The notes: generated by a model not told the origin, from the sequence alone. A DNA stretch of 64,000 nucleotides from Maratus speciosus (GCA_963932465.1 OZ010800.1:97111307-97175306); one strand, 5' to 3'. Counted from the first letter of the stretch, positions 11,781-23,036 are shown. Made by a program: numbers and translations.

Positions 11781-12119
11781 ACACTGTAAAAAAAATCCAG
11801 AAACGTTCGTGGGAAAAAAACGGGCAGCTGATGTGCCTAATATTTCAAGAAACATTTCTTGAAAATGACTGAAACTTTAGTGTATAAGTCTAAAACGTTC
11901 CTCAGAAAAGCCAGTAAAGTTCTTGTGAAATACCAGGAAAGTTTCTGTTGACAACAAAAATATTACTAATAGTTCACAGGAAACTTACTTATTTTTTGTG
12001 GCACGATTCAGAAGTGTTAGTAAGGTTTCTGTTATCTTCCAGAAATGTTTCGTATAAATAACGGGCAACTCAGCTGCCATTTATTTCCCAGGAATATTCC
12101 TAGATTTCTTTTCACAATA
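11781..12119. mobile_element. MITE-like element with imperfect ~50-bp inverted termini
   Basis: The left end ACACTGTAAAAAAAATCCAG and following GGGCAGCTGA align with the reverse complement of CAGCTGCCATTTATTTCCCA through TTCACAATAC, at roughly 70% identity. No clear target duplication is seen, so the superfamily is undecided. A weakly similar stretch lies at about 31010-31190. Confidence 0.5.
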
Positions 12120-12157
12120 CAGGAATGTTCCGTATATTAGATTTAACTACATTTATT

Positions 12158-12770
12158 AACTATTTGGAAAAATGGTTATTTTCTCGTCAGGATGGCAAAT
12201 GAAAAGCATATCTGAAGGTTTTCATTGGTTTAATCCGCAATTTATTCGTTTTCTGATTGGTCTATACAGTAATCTGTATTTCCCTTTAATTTCAGTAAGT
12301 AAACTTAGCGTTATTAACGTATTTTTCATCTAAAATTATTCCTCATGGTCATCTGTCATTTTTTTTGTGGCCCTGAAAACGACTGGTGTTGATGCTGAAT
12401 AAATACCCCAAGTTAAATTTAGGTAACAATTTAATCTTGCATTTACATCGCCCCCTGACAGGAAATAGTGTAGCAAAATTTAAGTAAAACTGTTTTTTTT
12501 TTAATGTTTTACCCTGTAACAGTTATACTATTGTATAATATTAGCAGTCAATATTTAGGTATAATTTTGCATCCATAGCTTGCCAGAGTGGAAAACGGGG
12601 TAACTAAAATTAAGTAAAATTGTTTTTATTAACCATTTGGAAAAAATGGTTATTGTTCTCTGTCAGGGTAGGGAATCAAAAACATATCTGAGGCATTTTA
12701 TTGGTTGAATCCGCATTTTATTCGTTTTCTGATTGGTTGATCAGTAATCTGTATTTCCCTTTACTTTCAA
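12158..12770 (+). repeat. Direct repeat, ~140 bp, 473-bp spacing
   Basis: AACTATTTGGAAAAATGG at 12158 and AACCATTTGGAAAAAATGG at 12631 begin parallel ~140-bp stretches sharing GCATATCTGA, TTTATTCGTTTTCTGATTGG and AGTAATCTGTATTTCCCTTT. They could be ends of one element or a tandem duplication. The spacer has no coding signal. Confidence 0.7.
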
Positions 12771-12774
12771 CAAC

Positions 12775-12965
12775 GATGGATACTTTCTGTTGCCACTATG
12801 ACAAAAAAGTAATAAAAACTACAAAAAAAATTAATAACTCAGAAACAAATTGAGCTACAGCTTTCAAACAAATTGCATTTAAAAGTACATTTTTTTCTCT
12901 ATCCGACGGTGTAAAAAGTAATATTGTCGGATGTTTAGAAGTTTAAGAATGAAATTTCATTTAAA
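12775..12965 (-). mobile_element. Helitron-like family Y fragment, inverted
   Basis: Read on the minus strand, this carries the family Y blocks (CAAATTGCATTTAAAAGTAC inverse, GAGTTATTAATTTTTTTTGT inverse, TTAAACTTCTAAACATC). The true 5' TC end is not recovered, so it is a partial copy. Confidence 0.55.
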
Positions 12966-12971
12966 ATTGGC

Positions 12972-12996
12972 CGTCAGATTTCTCGGAAATCTGACG
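12972..12996. repeat. Perfect 11-bp-stem hairpin
   Basis: CGTCAGATTTC, loop TCG, GAAATCTGACG. The half-site GAAATCTGACG recurs at about 13078. It lies where similarity to family Y stops, so it may mark an element end. Confidence 0.8.
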
Positions 12997-13261
12997 ATGG
13001 AAAAGCTTTTTCCCGAACAGCCAATGAAATGCTTGTATATTTACGTAAGTTTCAGGTGGATAATACTTAAGTTTCATGAAATCTGACGGGTCGCAGGCGA
13101 TATTTTTGGCTTGCAATTTTTACTTGTAATAACACTATTAATGTTTAATTCATGGCGTACGTAATGTATGGTCAACTCCGTGCGATTTTTTATGTCTTAA
13201 ATTTTAGTCTTAAAAAAAAAAATCGTTTTCCAAATGGTCGTTGTAATTTGATAAACTGCTT

Positions 13262-13392
13262 TTTATTATTATTATTATTTTCATTTATTTATGTGTTTTA
13301 TTTATTTATTTATTTTTATTTATTGTTATTTATTTATTTATGCATGTATTTTATTTATTTATTTTTATTTATTTATGGATTTTGTTTATTCA
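13262..13392. repeat. (TTTA)n/(TTA)n low-complexity tract
   Basis: Degenerate TTTA repeats with a short TTA run. They produce the hydrophobic 116-codon open frame at 13152-13502, which is not a gene. Confidence 0.9.
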
Positions 13393-13426
13393 TTTTTTTA
13401 CATTCATTAAATCCAATGCCAAGATA

Positions 13427-13809
13427 TCGGTCACCCGCAAGAAAAGTGACACATCTCGACAAAAGCAAATTTCACAGGAGAGGCCAAAAAAAAATTGCAT
13501 GATTATACTATAACATTAAACTATAGCCCTTAACTTTGCATGCAAGTGTAAAAACCTGCATAAAAGCGCAAAACCCTTAAGAATGAAGACGTAGTTGTGG
13601 TTTGGAGGGTTGAGTAATTTTATCTCCCTACACAATCCGCCTCCCTTCTTTGGTCACGAATGGACATACAGTGTAATAAATCGATTTTTCGTATAACTAC
13701 ACTTATGAAACGTCTTCTGTAGCAAGACCCATCTATGACAGAACTTCTAGTGGAATAAAACGCAAAATGAATTTTTTCGAGATGTGTCATTTTTCTTGCG
13801 GGTGAGCGA
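13427..13809. mobile_element. TA-flanked MITE with ~36-bp inverted termini
   Basis: The left end TCGGTCACCCGCAAGAAAA and right end TTTTTCTTGCGGGTGAGCGA are inverse with one mismatch here and few over ~36 bp. TA dinucleotides flank both ends (13425-13426, 13810-13811). This suggests a mariner-type MITE of ~383 bp. No frame is seen inside. Confidence 0.7.
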
Positions 13810-14595
13810 TATATTAATTCATTTTCAAGTGTTTAAAAATAGAATTCTTTCTTTGTTTACTTTGGAAAATAGTTGAAAAAGTTTACTAATCATTGAGTCA
13901 ATTTAAATTTTCATGGAAGACGATAGTATTCCAGTGACGCAACCTTAAGCCTAAAATCGTATCTTATCGTATCGTAGAATTCGTAGATGGCTGAACTCAT
14001 ATATACAACTAACTCGACTTCGAAGAAAACCAGAAAAGCCGCCTTTCAACAACTCAGCAAATATAGCTTTTATTATACTGATTTTTTTAGAACAGTCTTA
14101 TATCTGCAGTCTAATTCTATTCTGAAATTTTTACATTTCTACGTGCAGTATATTTTGAGGTCTAAATAGCCATTTTTAAAGCGAAAGCGATGGAAGAAGT
14201 TCCTAAAGTCAAAATCTGTAAAACGGCTCGGGCGATTTTCTTTAAATTGATATATAATATGAATCTCTTTTATGTAAAGGGAATAAGATAACAGCTGTTT
14301 CCGGAAAAACTCTAGTTTTCTTTTTATTTCACATTTTTTTCCCTCCGAAAATGACATGGGCGAACTTATTACAACTAATATATAATATGAATCTATTCTA
14401 GATGAACCGAATAAGATCATATTTGTTTCATGGAAGACTCTTATTCATTATATAATAAGCATGAAATATCGGACTATGTTTTTCCGCGATTTATGAGAAT
14501 TTCACCGAAATTGAACCTCTGTATTCGTATTGATAGCCTCTGTATCGGTGCGCATAATTTCTTCTCTTAAACTTTTAGAGAAATGTTTCTGTACC

Positions 14596-14660
14596 TTCTG
14601 TAGCTCATTCGGTTAAGCGCTAGTCTTGCAATACGTACGTTGTGAGGTCTGTCCTCTTTG
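14596..14660 (+). pseudogene. tRNA-like sequence (SINE head or tRNA pseudogene)
   Basis: GTAGCTCATTCGGTTAAGCG fits a Pol III A box and D arm. CTTGCAA would be an anticodon loop reading TGC (Ala). GAGGTCTGTCCTC stands where the B box should be but departs from GGTTCGANTCC. The anticodon stem does not pair well and no clean acceptor stem forms, so it is not a working tRNA. A T run follows near 14670. Confidence 0.35.
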
Positions 14661-14734
14661 AAGCAGTAAGTATTTTTTTTTTTTTTATCCTTTTTAAGTC
14701 AATTAATAAAGTAAATTTGATTTTATGTTTCTAA

Positions 14735-15583
14735 ACGAATGCATTTGTTTATTTTGATTTTTTTCTTTAAGAGTTTCACATATCACTAATTCATGACAAT
14801 TTTTCAAACAATAAAAATACTGTAAGATCTGTCTAAGGCGGACTCTGTGTAAGCCGGAAACTGCCTACCGCAGAAAGACATTCAAGTCCCGGCGAATCCA
14901 TTGAAAATAACATTAATACGTGCTTCGTAAGCCGGTATCTGCCTAACGCGGAAACGGAAAGGTTTTTAAGGTCCGCCGAAAGCCAATTTTTACATAAGAC
15001 GGAAAAAAAGAATATTTTAAAATCGAAAATTGTATTTGTTCAGTCTGCAACAATTTCTTTTTATTTACAATTTTTAAGAGAAATGAATTTCTCTTTTTCT
15101 ACGGTACATAAATTTAAATTATACGTGTTTAGTTTTTCCATTACCCTTATAATAATAAAAAAAGAAAAAAAAAACAGGCCGTTATTCTACCATTACGTTT
15201 TTAATAATAATAATAATAATAATGCATGCCGTTATTCTAACTGTAAATGGAAGACTACGGATTAAAAAAAAAAAAATGTCATACATCTAAAATTTAAAAA
15301 AGTAAATTTTTAAAAATCATATATATTTTTAAATTTTTATGATAATTGAAAAAAAAATTAAATTGTATAATTTATTTATATGTATCGTATTTCAACTTGT
15401 TTCGCTGAGGAAAATACGAATTTTTATGCGTAAAAACTGTAAATAAAAGGAAAATGTCGATTGAACAAATAAAAATGCGTACATTTTTCTCTTTTACTTT
15501 TCATTAAATTCATAAAATGGTAACTTCATACTTTAAACTCTGTCTATGCGTAAAAAAATAATAAGTAATTGCTCAAACTCGTG

Positions 15584-15614
<31 letters not shown>

Positions 15615-16593
15615 TGTTACAAACTTAAGAAGTATTACTAATTAATATTTCTCCTTAAAAAACGGTACTGAAGATTACAAACGTAATCTAGTAAAATCAA
15701 TCCCGTTTACATTTCTGAATTATTGAAACTAGTGTTTGGTGGTGCTGCCATCTGTCTTTCCAATGTAAAAATATTATTCCATATAACGCCTCTCAACTTC
15801 TCATAATTAGGGTAAACATCTGCAATTTTAACTGCTCTGCTCAACAAACGCAAAACGTTTTGACACATTTACAAATTATTTTTTAACGGAAAGGTATAAA
15901 ATTAGAAAGCCTGGCCATGGAAGCGATTTGGAATCGAACTGTTTTTTTTCATTTTTTGATCAATCAATTACCTATTGAGTTATAAGGAATTTTGATCACT
16001 TGACAAACACGTTTTTCGCCCGCTCTTGAGTCTCTTTCTTCCTTCGCGCGGAATTTCGGTTCAAAACGCCCACTTTTGACGTTATTTTCTGAAATATCTA
16101 TTGCGTTTGCTAAAAAAATGGAAAAAGCAGCTCAATTACATAGCTTCTGAACACCAACACCACCTAGTTTCATGCATTTTAGAACAAAATTAAATTAAAA
16201 CTTATGTCAGAAAGTTGCACTATTGGATTTGAGAACACCCTTAAATACTGGTAAATAGGCCCCCAAAAAATTAATTTGGGTCTCGAAAATTCAGATTAAT
16301 TCCAAGCTTCAATATCTTTTATGAACAGCAATTATATTTCAGAGATTTAGTCATTTATCGTTGCTTTATCATGATATCAACGAGATTACATTTTGGCGAG
16401 GTCTTGGCGATTCACTGTTACCAGTTCACTTTGGCAAATTTTTCTTAGAGTTTAATTTCATTTGATGCTGTGGAAGATTGTTGTTTTCGCACATTTGATT
16501 GCACATTCGAACTGTTGCTCAATGAAAATGGATACTCAATTATTAAGCAAAAAATTGTAGGTTAGAATTTGATTTAGATAGATTTATTTAGAC
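14735..16593 (+). repeat. 1.9-kb tandem unit, copy 1 (uninterrupted)
   Basis: It opens GAATGCATTTGTTTATTTTG and then carries three related blocks (TCTGTCTAAGGCGGA, CTGCCTACCGCAGA, TCTGCCTAACGCGGA) resembling pogo-type subterminal repeats. A (TAA)n tract and poly-T tract follow, then CACTTGACAAACACG, CTTCCTTCGCGCGGAATTTC and CCACCTAGTTTCATGCA. Position 16594 restarts the same sequence. Being uninterrupted, it is the empty-site reference for the insertions in copies 2 and 3. No conserved gene is present. Confidence 0.9.
15588..15615. repeat. Poly-T tract
   Basis: An uninterrupted T run in unit copy 1. Copy 2 has a shorter T-rich stretch at the matching place. Confidence 0.9.
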
Positions 16594-19186
16594 GAATGCA
16601 TTTGTTTATTTAGATTTTTTCTTAAAGAGTTTCCCATATCACTATTTCGTGACAATTTTTCAAACAATAAAAGTACTGTAAAATCTGTCTAAGGCGGACT
16701 CTGTGTATGACGGAAATCTGCCTACCCCAGAAAGACTTTCAAGTCCCGGCAAATCCATTGAAAATAACATCAATACGTGCTCCGTAACTCGGTATCTGCC
16801 TAACGCGGAAATGGAAAGTTTTTTAAGGTCCGCCGAAAGCCAATTTTTACATAAGACGGAAAAAAGAATATTTTTAAATTGAAAATTGTATTTGTTCAGT
16901 CTACAACAATTTTTTTTTTTTTTATTTACAGTTTTTAACACAAATGAATTTCTGTTTTTCTACGGTACATAAATTTAAATTATGCTTTTTTAGTTTTTCC
17001 ATTACCCTTATAATAAAAAAGAGAAAAAAACAGGCCGTTATTCTACCATTATGTTTTTAATAATAATAATAATAATGATACATGCCGTTACTCTAACTGT
17101 AAATGGAAGACTACGGATTAAAAAAAAAAAAAAAACTGTCATACGTCTAAAACTTAAAAAAGTAAATTTTTAAAAATCATATTTATTTTTAAATTTTTAG
17201 GATAATTGAAAAAAAATTTAAATTGTATAATTTATTTATATGTATCGTATTTCAACTTGTTTCGCTGAGGAAAATACGAATTTTTATGCGTAAAAAACTG
17301 TAAATAAAAGGAAAATGTCGATTGAACAAATAAAAATGCGTACACATTTTTCTCTTTTACTTTTCATTAAATTCATAAAATGGTAACTTCATACTTTATA
17401 CTCTCTCTATGCGTAAAATAATAATAAATAAATGCTCAAGCTCATGTTTTTTTTTTCTTTTTTTACAAACTTAAGAAGTATTACTAATTAATATTTCTCT
17501 TTAAAAAACGGTACTGAAGATTACAAACGTAAACTAGTAAAATCAATCCCGTTTACTTTTCTGAATTATTGAAACTAGTGTTTGGTGGTGCTGCCATCTG
17601 TCTTTCAAATGTAAAAATATTATTCCATTTATCGCCTCTCAACTACATCTGCAATTTTAACGCTGTTCTTAACTGCTCTGCTCAACAAGCGCAAAACGTT
17701 TTGACACATTTACAAATTATTTTTTTTACGGAAAGGTATAAAATTAGAAAGCCTGGTCATGGAAGCGATTTGAAATTGAACAGTTTTTTTTTCCATTTTT
17801 TGATCAATCAATTACCTATTGAGTTATAAGGAATTTTGATCACGTGACAAACACGTTTTTCACCCGCTCTTGAGTCACTTTCTTCCTTCGCGCGGAATTT
17901 CGGTTCAAAACGCCCACTTTGACATTATTTTCTGAAAGATCTATTGCGTTTGCTAAAAAAATGGAAAAAACAGCTCAATTACATAGCTTCTGAACACCAA
18001 CACCACCTAGTTTCATGCATTTTCGAACAAAAATAAATTAAAACTTATGTCAGAAAGTTGTCCTCTTGGATTTGTGAACACCATTAAGGGGTCTCAGGAC
18101 TCTTAAAATTGGAAAAAATGAGAAAAAAAAAACCATTTTCAACATTTAATATCTTAAAATGTATTTAAATTTGACACAATTTTAATTGGAATAAAATATA
18201 TAAGTATGTTCTTTCATTTCAAGTATTTAAAATATTATAAGATGCAGAATTAGCATTTACAGGAGGCTCCAAACTGTTAGACATTTGACGAGCAAAAAAT
18301 CGGCATAACAGCTTACGCGCACGATTACAAAATAAGTATTGCAACTAGAATGAAAATTTTGGTGCCTACTTATACTTCAGATTGTAATAATTACCCTCTA
18401 AATAAATTTGTATTTAAAGCTTTTTTATATTTTTAATACAAAGTTGTATTTAGCTAATGCAAAATTAAGAAAATTTCAAAACTATAATCACCTAAAAAAA
18501 TATTGTTTTGAACAATAAAAAGGAAATTTTAGGTTCAGTTTATACAGACAAACATGAAACATACGTTTTGAAAATTTCACGAAAAAATATTCATAAGTTT
18601 TTGAGATATCGTGCGCGTTATGCCCAAAAACGTCATTTGGTGAAAAATGGCTTCAAAGTTTCCGAAACGACGCTTCAGCTATTAAACGTGTATAAATGTA
18701 AAAGCCATAACTTCAGTTCTAATAGGAATTTCAAGGAAACAATTATATCAAAATGTTCAGAAAAGATAGGAGTTTAACATCTAAAAAAATTAAAATTTCG
18801 AAAATTTTAAAGCTTTAAGAGTCCTGAGACCCCTTAAATGCTGGTAAATAGGCCCCCAAAAATTTAATTTGGGTCTCGAAAATTCAGATTAGTTCCAAGC
18901 TTCAATATCTTTTATGAGCAGCAATTGTATTTCAGAGATTTAGCCATTTATCGTTGCTTTATCATGATATCAACGAGATTACATTTTGGCGAGGTCTTGG
19001 CGATTCAATGTTACCAGTTCACTTTGTCAAATTTTTCTTAGAGTTTAATTTCATTTGATGCTGTGGAAGATTGATGTTTTCGCCCATTTGATTGCACATT
19101 CGAACTGTTGCTCAATGAAAATGGATACTCAATTATTGAGCAAAAAATTGTAGGTTAGAATTTGATTTAGATAGATTTATTTAGAC
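16594..19186 (+). repeat. 1.9-kb tandem unit, copy 2, with TTAA insertion
   Basis: It is collinear with copy 1, highly similar, with small indels (the TAATTAGGGTAAAC block near 15805 is missing). It is lengthened by a 746-bp TTAA-flanked element at 18088-18833. The minus-strand frame at 16660-16941 covers the GCGGA-type repeat region and reappears partly in copy 3, but it is frameshifted in copy 1. Confidence 0.9.
18088..18833. mobile_element. TTAA-flanked MITE, copy 1 (piggyBac-like or Sola3-like)
   Basis: The termini GGGGTCTCAGGACTCTTAAA (18088-18107) and its exact inverse (18814-18833) are flanked by TTAA (18084-18087, 18834-18837). Unit copies 1 and 3 keep the empty site ACACCCTTAAATACTGG with a single TTAA, which proves insertion and target duplication. 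TTAA targets suggest piggyBac, but the termini start GGGG rather than CCC and Sola3 also uses TTAA. Inner inverted blocks (GGCATAACAGCTTACGCGCA against GTGCGCGTTATGCC) suggest a foldback. The 89-codon frame at 18508-18777 is broken in the second copy at 37879. Confidence 0.9.
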
Positions 19187-19450
19187 GAATGCATTTGTTT
19201 ATTTTGATTTTTTTCTTAAAGAGTTTCACATATCACTATTTCGTGACAATTTTCAAACAATAAAAATACTGTAAAATCTGTCTAAGGCGGACAATGTGTA
19301 AGCCGGAAATCTGCCTACCGCAGAAAGACTTTCAAGTCCCGGCGAATCCATTGAAAATAACATCAATACGTGCTCCGTAAGACTGTATCTGCCTAACGCG
19401 GAAACGGGAAGGTTTTTAAGGTCCGCCGAGAGCCAATTTTTACATAGCAC

Positions 19451-19697
19451 TGGTTGGGTTGGGTTGGGTTGATTTTTGACGGCCAATTATCTACACGAGG
19501 GATATAGGCCCGGGGGGAGTGCCCTCCGTGGGGGTCTTTCTAAGGGAACCTAATCCGTATTAACGCATGGAAGATCCACGGCTCGAAGAAAACCACGAAA
19601 ACTCCGAACGATTAGGCCGACGGGCGCGATTGGGATCGAACCCAGCACCTCCCGTCTACCAGCTTCGAGAGCAGAACCTCTCGGCCACAGGTGGGGC
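19451..19697 (-). mobile_element. tRNA-derived SINE with (AACCC)n tail
   Basis: On the minus strand the insert opens GCCCCACCTGTGGCCGAGAG. It has an A box (TGGCCGAGAGGTTCTG, 19672-19687) and a near-consensus B box (GGTTCGATCCC, about 19632-19643) spaced as in a Ser/Leu-type tRNA. A tRNA-unrelated body follows, and a 3' tail of AACCC repeats (19451-19470 on the plus strand). A perfect 12-bp target duplication, TTTACATAGCAC, flanks it (19439-19450, 19698-19709). Unit copies 1 and 2 have the unoccupied site. The frame at 19567-19923 crosses it and is meaningless. Confidence 0.88.
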
Positions 19698-19861
19698 TTT
19701 ACATAGCACGGAAAAAAGAATATTTTTAAATCGAAAATTGTGTTTTTTCAATCTGCAACAATTTTTTTTTTATTTACAATTTTTATCACAAATGTATTTC
19801 TGTATTTCTACGGTTCATAAATTTAAATTATGCGTTTTTAGTTTTTCCATTACTCTTATAA

Positions 19862-19862
<1 letters not shown>

Positions 19863-19895
<33 letters not shown>
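19863..19895. repeat. Poly-A tract
   Basis: About 33 uninterrupted A, at the place where copies 1 and 2 have only short A runs. Confidence 0.9.
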
Positions 19896-19898
<3 letters not shown>

Positions 19899-20923
19899 CG
19901 TTATTCTACTATTACGTTTTTAATAATAATAATAAAAAAAATACTTGCAGTTATTGTAACTGTAAATGGAAAACTACGTGATTTAAAAAAAAAAAATGTC
20001 ATACATCCAAAATTTAAAAAATAAATTTTTAAAAATCATATATATTTTTAAATTTTTAGGATAATTGAAAAAAAAATTAAAATTGTATAGTTTACTTATA
20101 TGCATCGTATTTCAACCCATTTCGCTAAGAAAAATACGAGTTTTTATGTGTAAAAAACTGTAAATAAAAGGAAAATGTCGATTGAACAAATAAAAATGCG
20201 TACATTTTTCTCTTTTACTTTTCAATAAATTCATAAAATGGTTACTTCATATATTAAACTCTCTCTATGCGTAAAAAAATAATAAACAAATGCTCAAGCT
20301 CATGTTTTTTTCTTTTTTTTTGTTACAAACTTAAGAAGTATTGACACATTTACAAATTATTTTTTAACGGAAATGTATAATATTAGAAAGCCTGCCCATG
20401 GCAGCGATTTGGAATTGAACTATTTTCTCCATTTTTTGATCAAACAATTACCTATTGAGTTATAGGGAATTTTGATCACGTGACAAACACTTTTTTCGCC
20501 CGCTCTTGAGTCTCTTTCTTTCTTCGCGCGGAAATTCGGTTCAAAACGCTCAATTTGACATTATTTTCTGAAAGATCTATTGTGTTTGCTAAAAAAATGG
20601 AAAAAACAGCTCAATCACATAGTTTCTAAACAACAACGCCACCTAGTTTCATGCATTTTCGAACAAAAATAAATTAAATCTTATGTCAGAAAGTTATCCT
20701 TTTGGATTTGAGAACACCCTTAAATACTGGTAAATAGGCTCCAAAAAATTTAATTTGGGTCTGGAAAATTCAGATTAGTACCAAGCTTCAATATCTTTTA
20801 TGAACAGTAATTATATTTCAGAGATTTAGTCATTTATCCTTGCTTTTTCATGATATCAACGATATTACATTTTGGCGAGGTCTTGGCGATTCAATGTTAC
20901 CAGTTCACTTTGGCAAATATTTG

Positions 20924-21119
20924 TTACGCTGGTATTCACCAACTACTTCGACCCCGAGTTATACCGATAACCTCGGTCGAACGCTCAAACGGTAAGCACC
21001 TTTAATCCTGATTGGACGACTCCTTGATAATGTCCAATCAAAGGTTATCGTGAATTTCATTTGAGCGTTCGACCGGGATTTTTTAGGTCGAGGTAGAGAG
21101 ATGGTGAATACCAGCATAA
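20924..21119. mobile_element. Short inverted-repeat MITE (~196 bp)
   Basis: The left end TTACGCTGGTATTCACCA and right end TGGTGAATACCAGCATAA are inverse with one mismatch. Further inverted blocks (GAACGCTCAAAC / TTTGAGCGTTC) make it fold back. Copies 1 and 2 read TTTCTTAGAGTTTAATTTC without it. The exact target duplication (TA or TTA) is not resolved. Confidence 0.8.
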
Positions 21120-21287
21120 GAGTTTAATTTCATTTGATGCTGTGGAAGACTGATGTTTTCGTACATTTGATTGCACATTCGAACTGTTGCTCAATGAACA
21201 TGGATACTCAATTATTAAGCAAAAAATTGTAAGTTTGAATTTGATTTAGATAGATTTATTGAGTTTTATTAGTGAGCAATTATTGTA

Positions 21288-21889
21288 TCTATAATAATAA
21301 AGAAAGAAGTTTGTGTGTGAGTGAGTGAGTGTGTCGACGGTGTTCTGAAGAGACCACTGCACGTAGAGCTACAAAATTTGGGGAAAAGATACGTCTATAT
21401 ATGAAATTTTGCACCTCGAAGCCCGATTTTCGATTTTTTGATTAGATTTTTTTTAATTTAATTTTTTAAGCGATTTTTAGCGCTTTTTTATGTTTCGAGG
21501 CGATTTTTCCATATGAGTGAGAAGAATATGTTTTTTTTTTCTTTTAACCCTATATAGTAAATTTTATTCTCTATTCAAAAAAGTTTATTCGGAATTCGTG
21601 CAGCGATTTTTGAATTTTTAGCGAATTTTTTATGCAATTATTGAACAGCATTTAATGCATTTCCATACCTATAAGGAGGTTACCTTGGAGGGACACAGTT
21701 CTGTCGCCAAACGCAGCCAAGTTTGTCGCCAACTTGGCGGTATATCGCCACATTTGGCGACCAAAATGAGTCGCCAAAAGTGACGCCAACGTGGCGATAT
21801 CTCTAATATTTCGCCGAATTCCCATAGACATCCATTGTAAACCAATATGGATTACTTGCTTACAGAAAATCAACAAATTGAAATCTTAT
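21288..21889 (+). mobile_element. Helitron-like family X, copy 1, 5' part only
   Basis: It starts A-TCTATAATAATAAAGAAAG and shares ~600 bp with the copy at 23034, through GTGTGTGAGTGAGTGAGTG, GAGACCACTGCACGTAGAGC, TTTATTCGGAATTCGTGCAG and a cluster of TCGCCAA/TTGGCGA motifs. It stops at GAAATCTTATC, where family Y begins, so it is truncated or split by Y. Confidence 0.75.
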
Positions 21890-21892
21890 CTA

Positions 21893-23036
21893 TCTATATT
21901 ATAAAGGACAAACATATCTGTGCGTAACGCATACGTCATTTTGCGAATGGCAACACTTTGAAATTTGAAATGAAATTTCGGTTTTGCAATTTTCGCTACT
22001 GCAAATTTTTAAATTTTTAAACTTCTAAACATCGCACATTTTCAATTTATACACCTTCGTACAGGAAAAAAAATGTGCTTTTAAATGCAATTTGTTGGAA
22101 AGCTGTATCTCAATTTATTTTTGAGATATTAATTTTTTTGTAGTTTTTAATACAAATTTTGTAATCGTGGCAACTGAAGTACTCCATTTACAATGAACTT
22201 AAAGGGAAAATATTCATGGTTTATTATTTTTATTGATTATATCCTTATTGATGCCATTTTCACATTGCAAATAAGAGTAACTTTTATAGAATTTTTGAAC
22301 AGAAAATGACGTCAGACATTAAACAAAACACAGATTCTTCTTCATAAATCAGTTACATTTCAATATTTTTACATTACGCTTATACCGAGTTTGAGACGCT
22401 AGACAAAATGATTCAGTGAGTAAAAATGATGTCATATTTAAAGCAAAAGGATCATTTTTTTAAATAAAATTATGACAATAAAGGCAAATTTCTGAATTTT
22501 TTTTCGCGGGTACTGAGATTAGAACATAAAGTTTGTGCGAATGTTCACGTGAAAAAATGTATTGGACAAATGTGTCTTAAGTTTGAAAATACATTCATTA
22601 ATAATCTATTGCGCGTTAAAATACTTTCAAATTGTGAATTTGAGTGGTGCGTATGTAAATTATGAGAATTTGAAAATAACGTACAGTTTAGATTTTATGG
22701 GGTAAAATTTTATGATGTGAAAAAGCGAAATCCTTTTTACTGATTTATCATCCCGTAAAAATAAACATGAGAGCCTCAATCAATAACTTCATCATAATTA
22801 CTCATCTTGATTACGTATTCTAATACAGTTTAATTTTTCAATAATTTCAGCAGTTCAAGTTTGTGGAAATAATATTTTGGTAATTTTAGGTTAAAAATAT
22901 TATTGGTTTTAAGAGTGAGACAACCAATGTTAGATGACTTTTTTATTGCAATTATTTTTGTAGGTTTATTATAAATTCGATCTGACAGTTCCTTTCTAAA
23001 ATTTTAGTTCGTCGAATTTCGACGGGTTCCAACTCG
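21893..23036 (+). mobile_element. Helitron-like family Y, full-length candidate
   Basis: The 5' end is TCTATATTATAAAGGACAAA. The 3' end carries a short hairpin (GTCGAATTTCGAC) followed by GGGTTCCAACTCG-T. The terminal CTCG departs from the canonical CTRR of Helitrons. The ~1.1-kb interior has no Rep/helicase frame, so it is non-autonomous. Partial copies lie at 738 and, inverted, at 12775. Confidence 0.6.

Larger units (their letters stand above)
19187..21260 (+). repeat. 1.9-kb tandem unit, copy 3, with two insertions
   Basis: It follows copies 1 and 2 but has lost ~190 bp near 20340 (AAGTATT joins directly to GACACATTTACAAATT). It gained a SINE (19451-19697) and a short MITE (20924-21119). 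Similarity ends after GATTTAGATAGATTTATT. Confidence 0.9.

Noticed and set aside
13152..13502. 116-codon hydrophobic frame
   Set aside because: It reads through a TTTA/TTA low-complexity tract and into a MITE terminus.
14596..14660. Functional tRNA-Ala(TGC)
   Set aside because: The A box is good but the B box is degenerate and neither the anticodon nor acceptor stem pairs; kept only as a tRNA-like relic.
16660..16941. Minus-strand frame shared with 19253-19486
   Set aside because: Unit copy 1 carries a frameshift at the same place and the frame spans repeated GCGGA blocks; treated as transposon subterminal sequence.
18508..18777. 89-codon open frame
   Set aside because: It lies inside the TTAA MITE; the second copy at 37879-38627 has stops and frame breaks at the matching place.
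19567..19923. 118-codon frame
   Set aside because: It runs through the SINE in antisense, crosses a target duplication and ends in poly-A-encoded lysines.
21652..21876. Minus-strand frame repeated at 23382-23615 (74 and 77 codons, similar peptides)
   Set aside because: Both are the same Helitron X segment; differences between copies change amino acids freely, and the segment is a cluster of inverted TTGGCGA motifs.
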